Positions 9,401-17,150 of a stretch of 64,000 nucleotides of DNA are shown here, piece by piece (position 1 is the stretch's first letter; every line of letters starts with the position of its first letter). Source of the DNA: Asticcacaulis excentricus (GTDB lineage Bacteria > Pseudomonadota > Alphaproteobacteria > Caulobacterales > Caulobacteraceae); assembly GCF_003966695.1 (NCBI RefSeq), contig NZ_AP018827.1, forward strand, positions 682,001 to 746,000. The letters run 5' to 3'. A model generated the notes under the pieces. The model was not told the origin of the DNA and searched no databases. It worked only from the letters and a program-made list of their open reading frames with translations. The translations under genes and the position numbers were made by a program.

Positions 9401-9861
9401 TGCACCATGGTCAGCAGGACGGGCGGCTTTTTGGCGGCCGCCAACACCTTATGAAAACGCACATCCGGCTGATAGCTATAGGTGTTTTGCGGGCCGGAGA
9501 CGCTGGCAAAGGCCCCGATCACCACGTCCATGTCGCTGGCGTGGGACTCAAAAGCGGCGCGGCTGCCATCGTCCCAAGGCACGTAAAAGCCGATGATTTT
9601 CTGCGGCGTATCCGCGTGACGGGTCAGATTGCGAAAGCGGTGCGGATGGCGCGCATCGTGGGTCTGGAAGGTCCAGCGCGACGCATGTGAGACCTCCATA
9701 TGTAGGTCGAGTTGACGCGGCACCGGCACAAACAGGACCGACAGGATCAGACCCAGAAACAACAGGGTAGCGGCCGCCGCCAGCGCAATCACGCCCATCA
9801 GCGTGGCCTTGTTGCGCTTGCCTGACGGATCATAAAAGACCGGTGTTTTCATCTTACGCAC
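6472..9861 (-). CDS. Three-domain membrane protein: GH18-like hydrolase, NodB polysaccharide deacetylase and GT2 glycosyltransferase
   Basis: An 1129-residue protein with three enzymes in one chain. After an N-terminal membrane anchor (about 21-45) comes a YaaH-type GH18-like domain (about 85-395, VVFDFENLEP with D198/E200). Next is a NodB/CE4 deacetylase (about 455-670, TFDDGPDP at 463 and HTYTH at 516-520). After membrane spans at about 694-728 follows a processive GT2 domain (DDG 791-793, DAD 842-844, EDQD 933-936, QRYRW 970-974) and C-terminal spans. This predicts synthesis of a beta-linked N-acetylhexosamine polymer inside, with deacetylation and trimming outside, like PgaB/PgaC combined. 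Start is GTG 9861 or ATG 9852; neither has a strong ribosome site. Confidence 0.9.
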   Translation of the reverse strand: MRKMKTPVFYDPSGKRNKATLMGVIALAAAATLLFLGLILSVLFVPVPRQLDLHMEVSHASRWTFQTHDARHPHRFRNLTRHADTPQKIIGFYVPWDDGSRAAFESHASDMDVVIGAFASVSGPQNTYSYQPDVRFHKVLAAAKKPPVLLTMVQNTSLKGFERENTHRLLTNVAARTQLLAQIEDTLRQEKSSGVVFDFENLEPAALKPYLAFLKEARARLGARGYSVTATVPVDDPDWNLSAFAQVTDKLFLMVYDQHSMVDKAGPIAAQDWFEGRLAAAMKAVPADKAIVCIGNYAYDWSKFGTTVLTVGDAWLIAHDSEAPVAFDRATGNSGFAYQENGVNHEVWMLDAVSAWNQLLAVHATDAYGVALWRLGSEDPGIWQDFAHFQGQTTPDLTTLKPAGNVDVEGAGEILRISATPTFGHRTVQFDAQRMAQNQVYQTLPTPYVVRRTGFKPGYIALTFDDGPDPKWTPKVLQILKAEHVPATFFVIGEKALGHPFLLKTMLAEGNELGNHTYTHPNMANIPAEWAKVELNSTQRVVEAYTGRSLRWLRAPYFGDAEPTTENELAPALLGQQMGYTSVGLHVDSEDWQKPGVQAIIDNVLKGVADGAASAASEACKEDVNNCRSGQIVLMHDSGGDRQQTIDALPHIIRTLKAQGYQFTTVSGLTDLPAAQAMPALSGSDLAAVRFDVGVFMLLAWGAIGLQWLFIAAIVLGVLRAIILSVMAIWADYSGHMDPPAETDDGRIADFVHARQVSVIIPAFNEARVIEASVRRVLTSVDVDIEVVVVDDGSKDETSAIVTRAFADEPRVTLITQANAGKATAVNNGIARAKGEIIIALDADTQFEPETIARLVRWFIRPEIGAVAGNAKVGNRFNFVTRWQGVEYVTAQNLERSALATFGAMMVVPGAVGAWRRSALEEVGGYPHDTLAEDQDLTIAIQRRGWAVAYDQDAVAWTEAPESFAALIKQRYRWAFGTLQCLWKHRRILKEGKPKGLARIGLPQAWIFQIGFSVISPLIDLALLINIAATAWTISQHGLNQTDGTLERMLIYWTVFAAIDALCGWIAYMLEPREKRYPVFWLLSQRFVYRQIMYYVVLKALASAGRGLAVGWGKLERSGRVAPASTPQP

Positions 9862-10010
9862 GCTTCAAAAAGTGGGGTCGCATTTCCCGAAAGGGGATAC
9901 CGGGGCGGAATGCGCGCGCTTCGTGTCAAAATTGAGATAACTGCAATCGATTTTATAAACACCGTTTGCGTTTTTGGAATCACCCACAGTTTGAGGCTGC
10001 CGCAGGCAAC

Positions 10011-10024
10011 GGAAACCGGTTACC
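10011..10024. promoter_or_regulatory. LacI-type operator candidate upstream of PL1 lyase
   Basis: GGAAACCGGTTACC is a 14-bp near-perfect palindrome with a central CG and one mismatched pair, the usual shape of LacI-family operators. It lies 67 bp ahead of the pectate lyase start. The rest of the 229 bp gap (9862-10090) shows no gene. A LacI regulator is encoded at 45213-46202, but any link is a guess. Confidence 0.45.
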
Positions 10025-10090
10025 CTCACCGTAGAATGTCGTGAACTCCGGCCAAAGACGGCGAGGAAAAAACGAAACAGGGAAAACACA

Positions 10091-11344
10091 ATGCCACACC
10101 GCCTTCATCGCCGGGCGATTCTGAGCGGCCTGATCAGCGCCGCAGCCTCTCCCGTGCACGGCGCGCAAAGGCCTGCGCTGATCCGGGTGACGACTCTTGA
10201 TCCCGAAGGCCCCGGATCATTGAAGGCGGCGCTTGACGCCAAAGGTCCGCGTCTTGTGGTGTTTGAGGTTGGTGGTGTCATCGACCTCAATAAAACCACT
10301 CTGGTCATTCGCGAGCCGTACCTCACCCTGGCCGGAGAGACTGCACCGGCGCCGGGGATTACCCTGATCCGGGGCGGGATCAGCGTGCAGAGCCATCACG
10401 TGGTCATCCGGCACATCGCCGTGCGTCCCGGCACCGCCGGTATGCCGGAGCGCTCAGGCTTTGAGCCGGATGGCCTGTCCTGCACGGCGGCGCACGACGT
10501 CCTGATCGAACAGTGCAGCTTTACCTGGGCGGTGGATGAGGCCCTGTCGGCCTCCGGACCGCGCTTTGAGGGCGCAACACCGGACGATTGGCGACGCAAC
10601 ACGTCACATACTATTGTGTTCAGAAACAATCTGATCGGCGAAAGTCTTCATCACGCCAGCCACGCCAAAGGGCCGCATTCGATGGGGTCGCTGCTGCATG
10701 ACAATGTGACGGGGGCGCTGTTGATGGGCAATCTCTATGCCCACAACAATGAGCGTCATCCGCTGATCAAGGGCGGAGCGCAGGCGGTTGTGGTCAACAA
10801 TGTCTTCGTCAATCCGGGCTCGGCCTGCGCGCAATATACGCTGGTCGAAGACCAGTGGAAGGGACGCACCCCCATCGCCGGTAAGCTTCTGCTGCGCGGC
10901 AATGTGATGCGCGGCGGGTTCAATACGCGGTCCAATCTGGGTTTGCTGAAATTCGGCGGGGCCGGTGACCTCGATCTGCACGCCGCCGACAATATCGCCA
11001 CCTATGCCGATGGCCGCCCGGCCCCGATGATCGCCTACTATCAGGCGCGGTCGGATGGCTATGAAGACACTGCCCCCTATCGCCCCAAGGCGTGGATTCG
11101 CGCTGTGCCCAGGGAAAGCCTGTGGCCGCAGGGCTTAACCTTACGGCCCGCCGCCGACATCGAAAGCCATGTCTATCGCCGCGTCGGCGCACGACCGTGG
11201 GCGCGCGATCCGATCGACGCCCGCATTATTGCGGAGGCGCAGGCGGGCAAGGGGCGCATTATCGACAGGGAAACCGACGTCGGTGGCTATCCGCGACGGA
11301 CCGCGACCCGCCTGGCGTTTCATGAGTCCTATCTGATAAAATAG
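10091..11344 (+). CDS. PL1-type pectate lyase, exported
   Basis: A 417-residue protein with an RR-containing signal (HRRAILSGLISAAASPVHGA), then a right-handed beta-helix fold typical of PL1 pectate lyases: FEVGGVIDL near residue 57, LTLAGETAPAPGITL, HHVVIRHIAVRPG, DGLSCTAAHDVLIEQCSFTWAVDEALS and NLYAHNNERHPLIKGGAQAVVVNN. The Asp/Glu residues in the DGLS and WAVDEA segments are the expected calcium ligands. It would cleave polygalacturonate in the periplasm or outside. With the PL10 lyase at 3942 it gives two backbone-cleaving enzymes of different families. The start follows an A-rich stretch without a clear Shine-Dalgarno. A LacI-type palindrome lies upstream. Confidence 0.88.
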   Translation: MPHRLHRRAILSGLISAAASPVHGAQRPALIRVTTLDPEGPGSLKAALDAKGPRLVVFEVGGVIDLNKTTLVIREPYLTLAGETAPAPGITLIRGGISVQSHHVVIRHIAVRPGTAGMPERSGFEPDGLSCTAAHDVLIEQCSFTWAVDEALSASGPRFEGATPDDWRRNTSHTIVFRNNLIGESLHHASHAKGPHSMGSLLHDNVTGALLMGNLYAHNNERHPLIKGGAQAVVVNNVFVNPGSACAQYTLVEDQWKGRTPIAGKLLLRGNVMRGGFNTRSNLGLLKFGGAGDLDLHAADNIATYADGRPAPMIAYYQARSDGYEDTAPYRPKAWIRAVPRESLWPQGLTLRPAADIESHVYRRVGARPWARDPIDARIIAEAQAGKGRIIDRETDVGGYPRRTATRLAFHESYLIK

Positions 11345-11347
11345 ATA

Positions 11348-12268
11348 CTAACCCCGCTCGCGCAGAAACGCCTCTACCTCCGCCGCCGTCGGGGCGGCGT
11401 CGGCCGAGCGGCGCGTGACCGAAATAGCCGACGCCGCCGAGGCGTAGCGCATGGCCGACACGTAGTCGTCGCCCAGAACCAGTCGCGCCGCCAGTGCACC
11501 ATTGAACACGTCACCCGCGCCCACCGCATCCACCGCTTCAACCTTGAAGGCCGGCAGGCGCACCAGTTCACCGTCAATCAGGCCGGCGCAGCCATTGGCT
11601 CCCAGCGTCGTGATGACGGTTTCCGCCCCATGCGCGCGCAGGGTCTGCATGGCACGGATCAGCGAGTCATCGTCCTGTCCGTCTATGCCGGTCAGTTTGG
11701 CCAGTTCGGTTTCATTGGGCGTCACCACCTCGCACAGGGGCAGGAGGTCAAAGACGCCGCTATCGACCGGGGCCGGGTTGAGAATGGTCTTGACGCCGTT
11801 CGCCGTGGCGATTTCCAGCGCGGCCTTCAGCGTATCGAGCGGCGTTTCAAGCTGCACAACCAGCGCCCCGGCCGAAGTGATCAGCGCCTCGGCGGCCTCC
11901 GCATGGGCGGGCGTCAGGCGGGCATTGGCCGCAGAGGAGACGACGATCATGTTCTGACCATCGGGCGCGACAAGAATATTGGCCATGCCGGTGCCGACAC
12001 CGTCCAGCACCACCACAGAGGCGTCATCCACGCCGCGTTTTTTGAGGAAATCGCGCGCCATGCCGCCGAAATTGTCATCGCCCACCGCGCCGACCATGCG
12101 CGTTTTGACACCGGCCTGCGCCGTTGCCACCGCCTGATTGAGCCCCTTGCCGCCCATGGCCACCGCCGTATCGTGGCCCATGATCGTCTCATTAGGTTTG
12201 GGCAGGGCATCAACCCGGATAAAGAAGTCCACATTGATTGAGCCGAGGACGAGAATGGAGGCGCTCAC
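11348..12268 (-). CDS. rbsK: Ribokinase (PfkB family)
   Basis: A PfkB-family sugar kinase, about 306 residues from the GTG at 12268, which has a clear AAAGGGA ribosome site 5-6 nt ahead; a GTG at 12289 would add 7 residues but has none. Family signatures are LGSINVDFFIRVDALP, the GGKGLNQAVA sugar-binding motif and the C-terminal AVDAVGAGDVFNGALAA, whose Asp is the catalytic base and whose GAGD forms the anion hole. It phosphorylates D-ribose to ribose-5-phosphate with ATP. It is divergent from the DUF2608/nucleoside hydrolase/RhaT-like group, suggesting it uses the ribose released from nucleosides. Confidence 0.9.
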   Translation of the reverse strand: MSASILVLGSINVDFFIRVDALPKPNETIMGHDTAVAMGGKGLNQAVATAQAGVKTRMVGAVGDDNFGGMARDFLKKRGVDDASVVVLDGVGTGMANILVAPDGQNMIVVSSAANARLTPAHAEAAEALITSAGALVVQLETPLDTLKAALEIATANGVKTILNPAPVDSGVFDLLPLCEVVTPNETELAKLTGIDGQDDDSLIRAMQTLRAHGAETVITTLGANGCAGLIDGELVRLPAFKVEAVDAVGAGDVFNGALAARLVLGDDYVSAMRYASAASAISVTRRSADAAPTAAEVEAFLRERG

Positions 12269-12309
12269 GAAAATCCCTTTGGTTGACACCGGCAGCGAGG
12301 CAGGTAATT

Positions 12310-12350
12310 AAACGTTTCACAAATCGGTCTATAGACGATGTCTGTAGACA
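12310..12350. promoter_or_regulatory. Divergent control region with three palindromes
   Basis: The gap between ribokinase and the DUF2608 gene contains AAACGTTT at 12310-12317 (LacI-like core with central CG), the perfect palindrome GTCTATAGAC at 12327-12336, and TGTCTGTAGACA at 12339-12350 (5-bp arms). The last two are close and similar, like a tandem operator. They probably control both directions. The protein that binds is not known. Confidence 0.45.
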
Positions 12351-12448
12351 GTTGGCCTTGCGACAAACAAGGCACTGATCTAAGCCTGATCCGCGCGTTT
12401 TGCCAAGTCAGGGCAGGGCGCTCCGGCTACTCATTTTCAGGAAATCCC

Positions 12449-13402
12449 ATGCGTTTCCCAACTCTTGCGGCTGCGCTGGCCGCTTTGGCCCTCAGCACCA
12501 CCGCCCTTTCGGGTCAGGCCTTTGCGGCGGCTGAGCATCCGCCCGTACCGGCAGAAGGCTTCTATACGACCTCTGACCTGCGTAGCGCTGCCGATCTGGC
12601 GCTGGCCGATCAAGCCGCAAAAAAACGCGTGCTGTTCGTGGTCGATATCGACGACACCATCCTGACCGTGCCGCAGGACCTGGGGTCCGAGGCCTGGCTT
12701 TCGGAGCGCATGGCCGCCATAAAGGCGCGCACCCCGGCGGGTCAGACACCGGATTACGAGCCGATCTTTTACGAACAGGCCCTGTGGTATCAGGTGACGA
12801 ACATGGTGCCGACTCAGGCCGATGGTCCGGCGGTGCTGGCCGGGCTTCAGGACGCCGGGATTCCCGTCTATGCCCTGACGGCGCGTGACCCGAACCTGCG
12901 CGGGCAGACCGAACGCGCCCTGTCAAGGGCGGGTTATGACCTGTCGAAAGCGCCCGATTGCGCCAAACCCCTGTGCACCCGGCGGGGGCGTCTGCGCGAC
13001 AGTGAAATCCGCGCAGCGGGCGCGGCGCTGAAGGTCACGCTGAGCAACACCGCCTATAAGGATGTGACGGTTCAGGACGGTGTCATGATGGTCGCCGGTC
13101 AGGACAAGGGCATTATGCTCCTGCTGCTGATGGGCAGCCTGGGTAAGTTCGATGCCGTCTATTTTGTCGATGATAGCCAGCGCAATATCGACAATATGGT
13201 GCGCGCGGCCAAGGTCACCAAAACACCCCTCTATATCTATCGCTACACCGGCGTCCTGCCCAAGGTCGAGGCGCTGCATAAGGATAAGGCGCGCCTCAGC
13301 GCCGCTGATGCCGTGTCGGATGCGACCCGCACCGTCATGTGCCTTCAGGTGCAGTCCGACCTGTGCACCTATACCCACACGAGCGCAGACCCTTCGAAAT
13401 GA
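12449..13402 (+). CDS. DUF2608 (HAD-like) exported protein
   Basis: The start at 12449 is chosen because AGGAAA lies just before it and the product then begins with a clean signal peptide (MRFPTLAAALAALALSTTALSGQAFA). The mature part of about 290 residues has HAD-like features: VVDIDDTIL near residue 70 (the DxD motif of HAD phosphatases), YALTAR and YFVDDSQRNIDNM. This fits DUF2608, a family of predicted periplasmic HAD-type hydrolases. A phosphatase acting on nucleotides would make sense here, since the next gene is a nucleoside hydrolase whose ATG overlaps this stop (ATGA), but the substrate is not shown by sequence. Confidence 0.8.
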   Translation: MRFPTLAAALAALALSTTALSGQAFAAAEHPPVPAEGFYTTSDLRSAADLALADQAAKKRVLFVVDIDDTILTVPQDLGSEAWLSERMAAIKARTPAGQTPDYEPIFYEQALWYQVTNMVPTQADGPAVLAGLQDAGIPVYALTARDPNLRGQTERALSRAGYDLSKAPDCAKPLCTRRGRLRDSEIRAAGAALKVTLSNTAYKDVTVQDGVMMVAGQDKGIMLLLLMGSLGKFDAVYFVDDSQRNIDNMVRAAKVTKTPLYIYRYTGVLPKVEALHKDKARLSAADAVSDATRTVMCLQVQSDLCTYTHTSADPSK

Positions 13403-14385
13403 GTAAGATGAAGATTATTTTCGACACCGATCCGGGCATCGACGACGCCATGGCGCTGGCCTATCTGGGGGCGCAGCCGCAGGCTGAATTGCTGGCGCTG
13501 ACGACCGTGTTCGGCAATGGCGGGGTGGAAATCACCACGCGCAATGCCCTCTATCTGACGCAGCGTTTCGGCATCGAGGTGCCGGTCTATCGCGGGGCGC
13601 ATACGCCGCTGGTCCTGCCAGCGCCGACGCCTGCGCCGCACGTGCATGGCTATGATGGTCTGGGCGATATTGGCGCGCTGGAGGGATTTAACGCCGAACC
13701 GCAGGCGACCTTTGCGCCGCAACGCATCGTCGAGCTGATCCGCGAATTTCCGGGCGAAGTGACGCTGCTGGCCGTCGGGCCACTGACCAATTTGGCGCTG
13801 GCGCTTGACCTTGATCCGGAAATCACCGGTCTGGTCAAGGAGGTGGTGATCATGGGCGGTGCCTTCGGCTGGGGCCCGCGTCGCGGCAATGTCTCGCCCG
13901 TGGCCGAAGCCAATATCATCAATGACCCGCACGCGGCGGACAAGGTCCTGACGGCCAACTGGCCTTTGCGTGCTGTCGGTCTGGATGTCACCACCCAATG
14001 TATCCTGTCCACCGCAGCGGCGCGTGAGCTGGGCCGCACGGCGGGTGAAACGGGGCAGTTCCTGTTCGACATCTCGCGCGGCTATGAAAAGCTCTATACC
14101 GAACGCGACGGCTTTGCCGGCTGCGCCATGCACGATGTGGCCGCCGCCATTGCTGTGTTTGAACCACACCTGTTCGGCTATGCGCGCGGCACGATTCGCG
14201 CCGTGACGGACGGGATCGCCATCGGTCAGACCATACTGAAAGAAGAGGGCCGCAGCTTCCCGCCGGGGCCGTGGGACGATCTGCCGGTGCAGGCCGTCTG
14301 CCGTGACGTAGATGTTGAGGGCGTGCTGAGCGCCTATCATTCGGTGTTAAGCGCCCACTATGGTGGACTGAAAACGGCGGTCTGA
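13399..14385 (+). CDS. Inosine-uridine-preferring nucleoside hydrolase family protein
   Basis: A 328-residue member of the IUNH family. The calcium-binding N-terminal motif DTDPGIDDAMAL (D9, D11, D15, D16) is complete; VTLLAVGPLTNLALAL and VVIMGGAF are also family stretches, and a His-containing CAMHDVAA segment sits where the active-site His/Asp are expected. It splits nucleosides into base and ribose. There is no signal peptide. The ATG overlaps the stop of the DUF2608 gene (ATGA), which indicates translational coupling. Together with ribokinase next door it makes a short nucleoside-to-ribose-5-phosphate route. Confidence 0.92.
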   Translation: MSKMKIIFDTDPGIDDAMALAYLGAQPQAELLALTTVFGNGGVEITTRNALYLTQRFGIEVPVYRGAHTPLVLPAPTPAPHVHGYDGLGDIGALEGFNAEPQATFAPQRIVELIREFPGEVTLLAVGPLTNLALALDLDPEITGLVKEVVIMGGAFGWGPRRGNVSPVAEANIINDPHAADKVLTANWPLRAVGLDVTTQCILSTAAARELGRTAGETGQFLFDISRGYEKLYTERDGFAGCAMHDVAAAIAVFEPHLFGYARGTIRAVTDGIAIGQTILKEEGRSFPPGPWDDLPVQAVCRDVDVEGVLSAYHSVLSAHYGGLKTAV

Positions 14386-14479
14386 GCGCGTCTGACGAAA
14401 ATTTTAGAACGGCATTGCGTATATCGGGACATGAAGTTAGCATAAGCGGACAAAATCAATCATAAGGAAGCGTCCGCCT

Positions 14480-15559
14480 ATGACTCCCAACCCGCTGATC
14501 GGCGTCTTTTTTCACTGGCTGGGCGGTCTCGCCTCGGCCTCCTTCTACGTGCCCTATAAAAAGATCAGACTGTGGTCGTGGGAGATATTCTGGCTGACTG
14601 GCGGCATTTTTTCGTGGCTGATCGCGCCGTGGATATTTGCCTATTTTCAGACGTCTGACCTGTTTGGCGTGCTGGGTGGGGCGTCCCCGACCACGTGGTT
14701 CTGGTGCGTCTTCTGGGGCCTGTTGTGGGGCTTTGGCGGCCTGACCTTCGGCCTGACCATGCGCTATCTGGGCCTGAGCCTCGGCATGGCGGTGGCTCTG
14801 GGCCTGACCACGGTAATTGGCACGTTGGGCGAACCCATCTTCACCGGCAAGATCATCGGCCTGATCCAGACGCTGAGTGGGCAGGTGACCCTGTTCGGTG
14901 TTCTGGTGGTGTTGGGCGGTATCATTCTGGTGGCGCGCGCCGGTCACGCCAAAGAGAAGGAAGTCACCGAAGTCTCTGAAAGCCTGAAAGAATTCAACCT
15001 GACCAAGGGCCTGCTCGTGGCGGTCTTTTGCGGCATCATGTCGTCGTGCTTTGCCTTTGGCCTAGCCGCCGGGGCACCTGTGCGCGAAGCCTCAGCCGCC
15101 GCCGGAACCGGGCCGCTGTGGGTCGGTCTGCCGGTCCTGTGCATGGTTTTGCTGGGCGGTTTGACCACCAATCTCGTATGGTCCGGCTATCTGATCCTCA
15201 AGAATAAATCGGCTTCCGAATGGGTGGGCAAGCCGCGCACCGCTGCGGAAGACAAGGGCAAGATTCCCCTGCTGATCAACTATCTGCTGGCGGCACTGGG
15301 CGGCACGCTGTGGTATTTCCAGTTCTTCTTCTACACCATGGGTGAAAGCCAGATGGGCGAATACGGCTTCTCGTCGTGGACGCTGCACATGGCCTCGATC
15401 ATCCTGTTTTCGACCCTGTGGGGTTTCGCGCTGAAAGAATGGGCCGGGACTTCGGCCAAAACCAAGGCGCTGGTCTGGGGCGGTATCGCGCTGCTGGTCG
15501 GCTCGACCGTGATCATCGGCATCGGCAATATGCTGGCCGGGCAGGCGGCCGGACACTGA
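14480..15559 (+). CDS. RhaT-family sugar/proton symporter
   Basis: A 359-residue integral membrane protein with about ten spans, matching the L-rhamnose-H+ symporter RhaT family: FFHWLGGLASASFYVPYKKIRLWSWE at the N-terminus, WGFGGLTFGLTMRYLG, and GVSLG-like LGLTTVIGTLGEPIF. AAGGAAG lies 10 nt before the ATG. A rhamnose substrate would fit a pectin (rhamnogalacturonan) user, but the gene sits behind a nucleoside hydrolase, so a nucleoside or ribose substrate is also possible. No rhamnose isomerase or kinase is in the window. It follows the hydrolase after a 94 bp gap in which I see no other feature. Confidence 0.85.
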   Translation: MTPNPLIGVFFHWLGGLASASFYVPYKKIRLWSWEIFWLTGGIFSWLIAPWIFAYFQTSDLFGVLGGASPTTWFWCVFWGLLWGFGGLTFGLTMRYLGLSLGMAVALGLTTVIGTLGEPIFTGKIIGLIQTLSGQVTLFGVLVVLGGIILVARAGHAKEKEVTEVSESLKEFNLTKGLLVAVFCGIMSSCFAFGLAAGAPVREASAAAGTGPLWVGLPVLCMVLLGGLTTNLVWSGYLILKNKSASEWVGKPRTAAEDKGKIPLLINYLLAALGGTLWYFQFFFYTMGESQMGEYGFSSWTLHMASIILFSTLWGFALKEWAGTSAKTKALVWGGIALLVGSTVIIGIGNMLAGQAAGH

Positions 15560-15562
15560 GTC

Positions 15563-15600
15563 AGAGCGGAATGACCTTTGATGGAGTCGTTCCGCTTCAG
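15563..15600 (+). repeat. Partial copy of dispersed palindromic repeat (family A)
   Basis: Just after the RhaT-like stop, AGCGGAATGAC and GTCGTTCCGCT form an imperfect stem. The segment resembles the left end of the 124-bp repeat at 48062-48185 (AGCGAAATGAC...TGGAATCGTC). It could act as a weak terminator. Confidence 0.45.
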
Positions 15601-15697
15601 AAACCACAGATCACACAGATCACACAGATTTTCCGTGTTGGTGCCACCAGCACAGGTGCTTAGCGCCTTTCTGTGAAATCTGTGTGATCTGTGGTTT
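15601..15697. repeat. Inverted repeat built of CACAGATCACACAGAT units
   Basis: The left arm at 15601-15620 starts AAACCACAGATCACACAGAT and is followed by a second direct unit; the right arm at 15678-15697 is its 20-bp perfect reverse complement. The loop of about 57 bp has no open frame. The remaining part of the 358-bp gap to 15917 is AT-rich and I see no gene in it. Similar CACAGAT-type intergenic repeats occur in many bacteria. Confidence 0.7.
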
Positions 15698-15917
15698 AAA
15701 CAAAACAATCCAAAATTAAAATCAATTGAGTTGGCGATAAGGATGGGCTTCCCTCTTCATCACCTTTTCTGATTTGTCGATTAAGAAATTATCACACTTA
15801 AAACACGAAAACGGTTTGGACAAAATAAAATCATTTAAGTAGGAATAAAGGGCGCTTCCGGCGTATCCTGCCTCCCGCGGTGCGGCCTTGCGCACTGTCC
15901 AACGAAGGTGACTTCCC

Positions 15918-16979
15918 ATGTCCGTCAGGCCGTCTGCCTCGCTCACTGTTCCGCCTTCGGCATCGTCTCAGATGCCGTCGCAACTGGTGTGGTATGCGCG
16001 TTGCCCGACCCTGACGGCCATGGGCCTTTTGGCGCATCGCGGCGTGTTGCAGCGGGAATTTCGACGCGATCCGGTTAATTTTGTCTCGGTGCGCGAAACC
16101 TCGTTGCCGTCGGTACGGCAGGGCTATCTCGATCATTCTCTGGCCAATCTGGTTCGCGAGGGCGATGCGGCCACCGCCTTGTGGTCTTATGGTGTCAATG
16201 AGCGCTCGCGGCTTCTGGCCATCGGGCACACCTGGCATACGGTGCTGGTTGTGGCGCCCGCGCGGTCATCCATTAGCGACCTTGCCCACCTCAAAGGGCG
16301 CACGCTGGCCCTGCCGCGCGAAGCGGGCGGCTTTTCGCCGGCGCGGGTGCGCTCACTGCGCGCCTGGGAAAGTATTCTGGACGTCAGCGGTCTGAAACCG
16401 GCCGAGGTGACCTTCTTCAATATCGTCGCCGGGCACCCGTCTACGCCCTTTGGCGATATTGCGCGGCGTGAAATAGAGGCGGTTATGAGCGGTCAGGCCG
16501 ATGCCGGTCTCCTGTTCGGGGCCAAGGGGATCGAGCTGGCGCGCACGGCGGGTTTAAAAATTGTCCATGCGTTTGAGGCGGCGGATATCCGCAGCGATTC
16601 CCGGCTCAAGAGGCTGGTCGAACTGCGCACCCTGACCATCGACTACCCGTTTCTGGAGGCCAATGAGGCGATTGTGTCGCGTCTGGTTCAGGCTCTGGCC
16701 GGGGCCGCCGACTGGGCGCGCAGCTTCCCGAAACAGGCCCTGTCGCACATTGCCGAAGAGGGCAAGGTCGAGGCCGACGATGCCGTGCGGGCCTATGGGG
16801 ACCTTATTCCCGAGAGCACCGCGCTGGGGGCCGAAGCGGCGCGGCTGGCGGACATAAAGGGCCTGCTCGACTGGCTGAAGCAGCGTCAGGCGGTGCCGGA
16901 GATGCTGGACCTCGGTGACTGGAGCCGTACCGATCTGCTGACCACCAAAGAGGTTAAAAGCTTGAACGCCGTCGCCTGA
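15918..16979 (+). CDS. DszB-like protein of the NMT1/periplasmic-binding fold
   Basis: A 353-residue protein without a signal peptide. It resembles the DszB desulfinase family, which has the fold of ABC substrate-binding proteins but works as a cytoplasmic enzyme: LVWYARCPTLTAMGLLA aligns with the DszB segment holding its catalytic Cys27 (here C29), R67 could match the catalytic Arg, and WARSFPKQALSHIAEEGKVEADDAV follows the family pattern. DszB removes sulfinate from 2-hydroxybiphenyl-2-sulfinate; the substrate here need not be the same. The DszB His60 has no obvious partner. It could instead be a solute-binding protein that lost its export signal. A terminator follows at 17048. Confidence 0.65.
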   Translation: MSVRPSASLTVPPSASSQMPSQLVWYARCPTLTAMGLLAHRGVLQREFRRDPVNFVSVRETSLPSVRQGYLDHSLANLVREGDAATALWSYGVNERSRLLAIGHTWHTVLVVAPARSSISDLAHLKGRTLALPREAGGFSPARVRSLRAWESILDVSGLKPAEVTFFNIVAGHPSTPFGDIARREIEAVMSGQADAGLLFGAKGIELARTAGLKIVHAFEAADIRSDSRLKRLVELRTLTIDYPFLEANEAIVSRLVQALAGAADWARSFPKQALSHIAEEGKVEADDAVRAYGDLIPESTALGAEAARLADIKGLLDWLKQRQAVPEMLDLGDWSRTDLLTTKEVKSLNAVA

Positions 16980-17047
16980 TCTATCCCCTTTATCAGCGAT
17001 GGCTTCGGGGTGACGCGGTGTTGATGTGACGCCGCCGCGTCGCCGAA

Positions 17048-17079
17048 AAGGCCCGGGAGTGGTGCCCCGGGCCTTTTTC
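17048..17079 (+). terminator. Rho-independent terminator
   Basis: A GC-rich stem (GGCCCGGG paired with CCCCGGGCC around a 7-nt loop) is followed by TTTTT. It ends the DszB-like gene. Confidence 0.85.
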
Positions 17080-17150
17080 TCGTCTGCGCCTGCCCTTGAC
17101 AAGGCGCGCGGCGCACCGCCTACTTTGTCTATTGTTCTGTGGGGATGTCC

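Noticed and set aside
9865-10089. Minus-strand 74-codon frame ahead of the three-domain gene
   Set aside because: Low-quality sequence covering the PL1 promoter palindrome, no ribosome site, no family resemblance.
15601-15697. CRISPR array
   Set aside because: Only two direct CACAGAT-type units and an inverted arm, with no spacers or cas genes.
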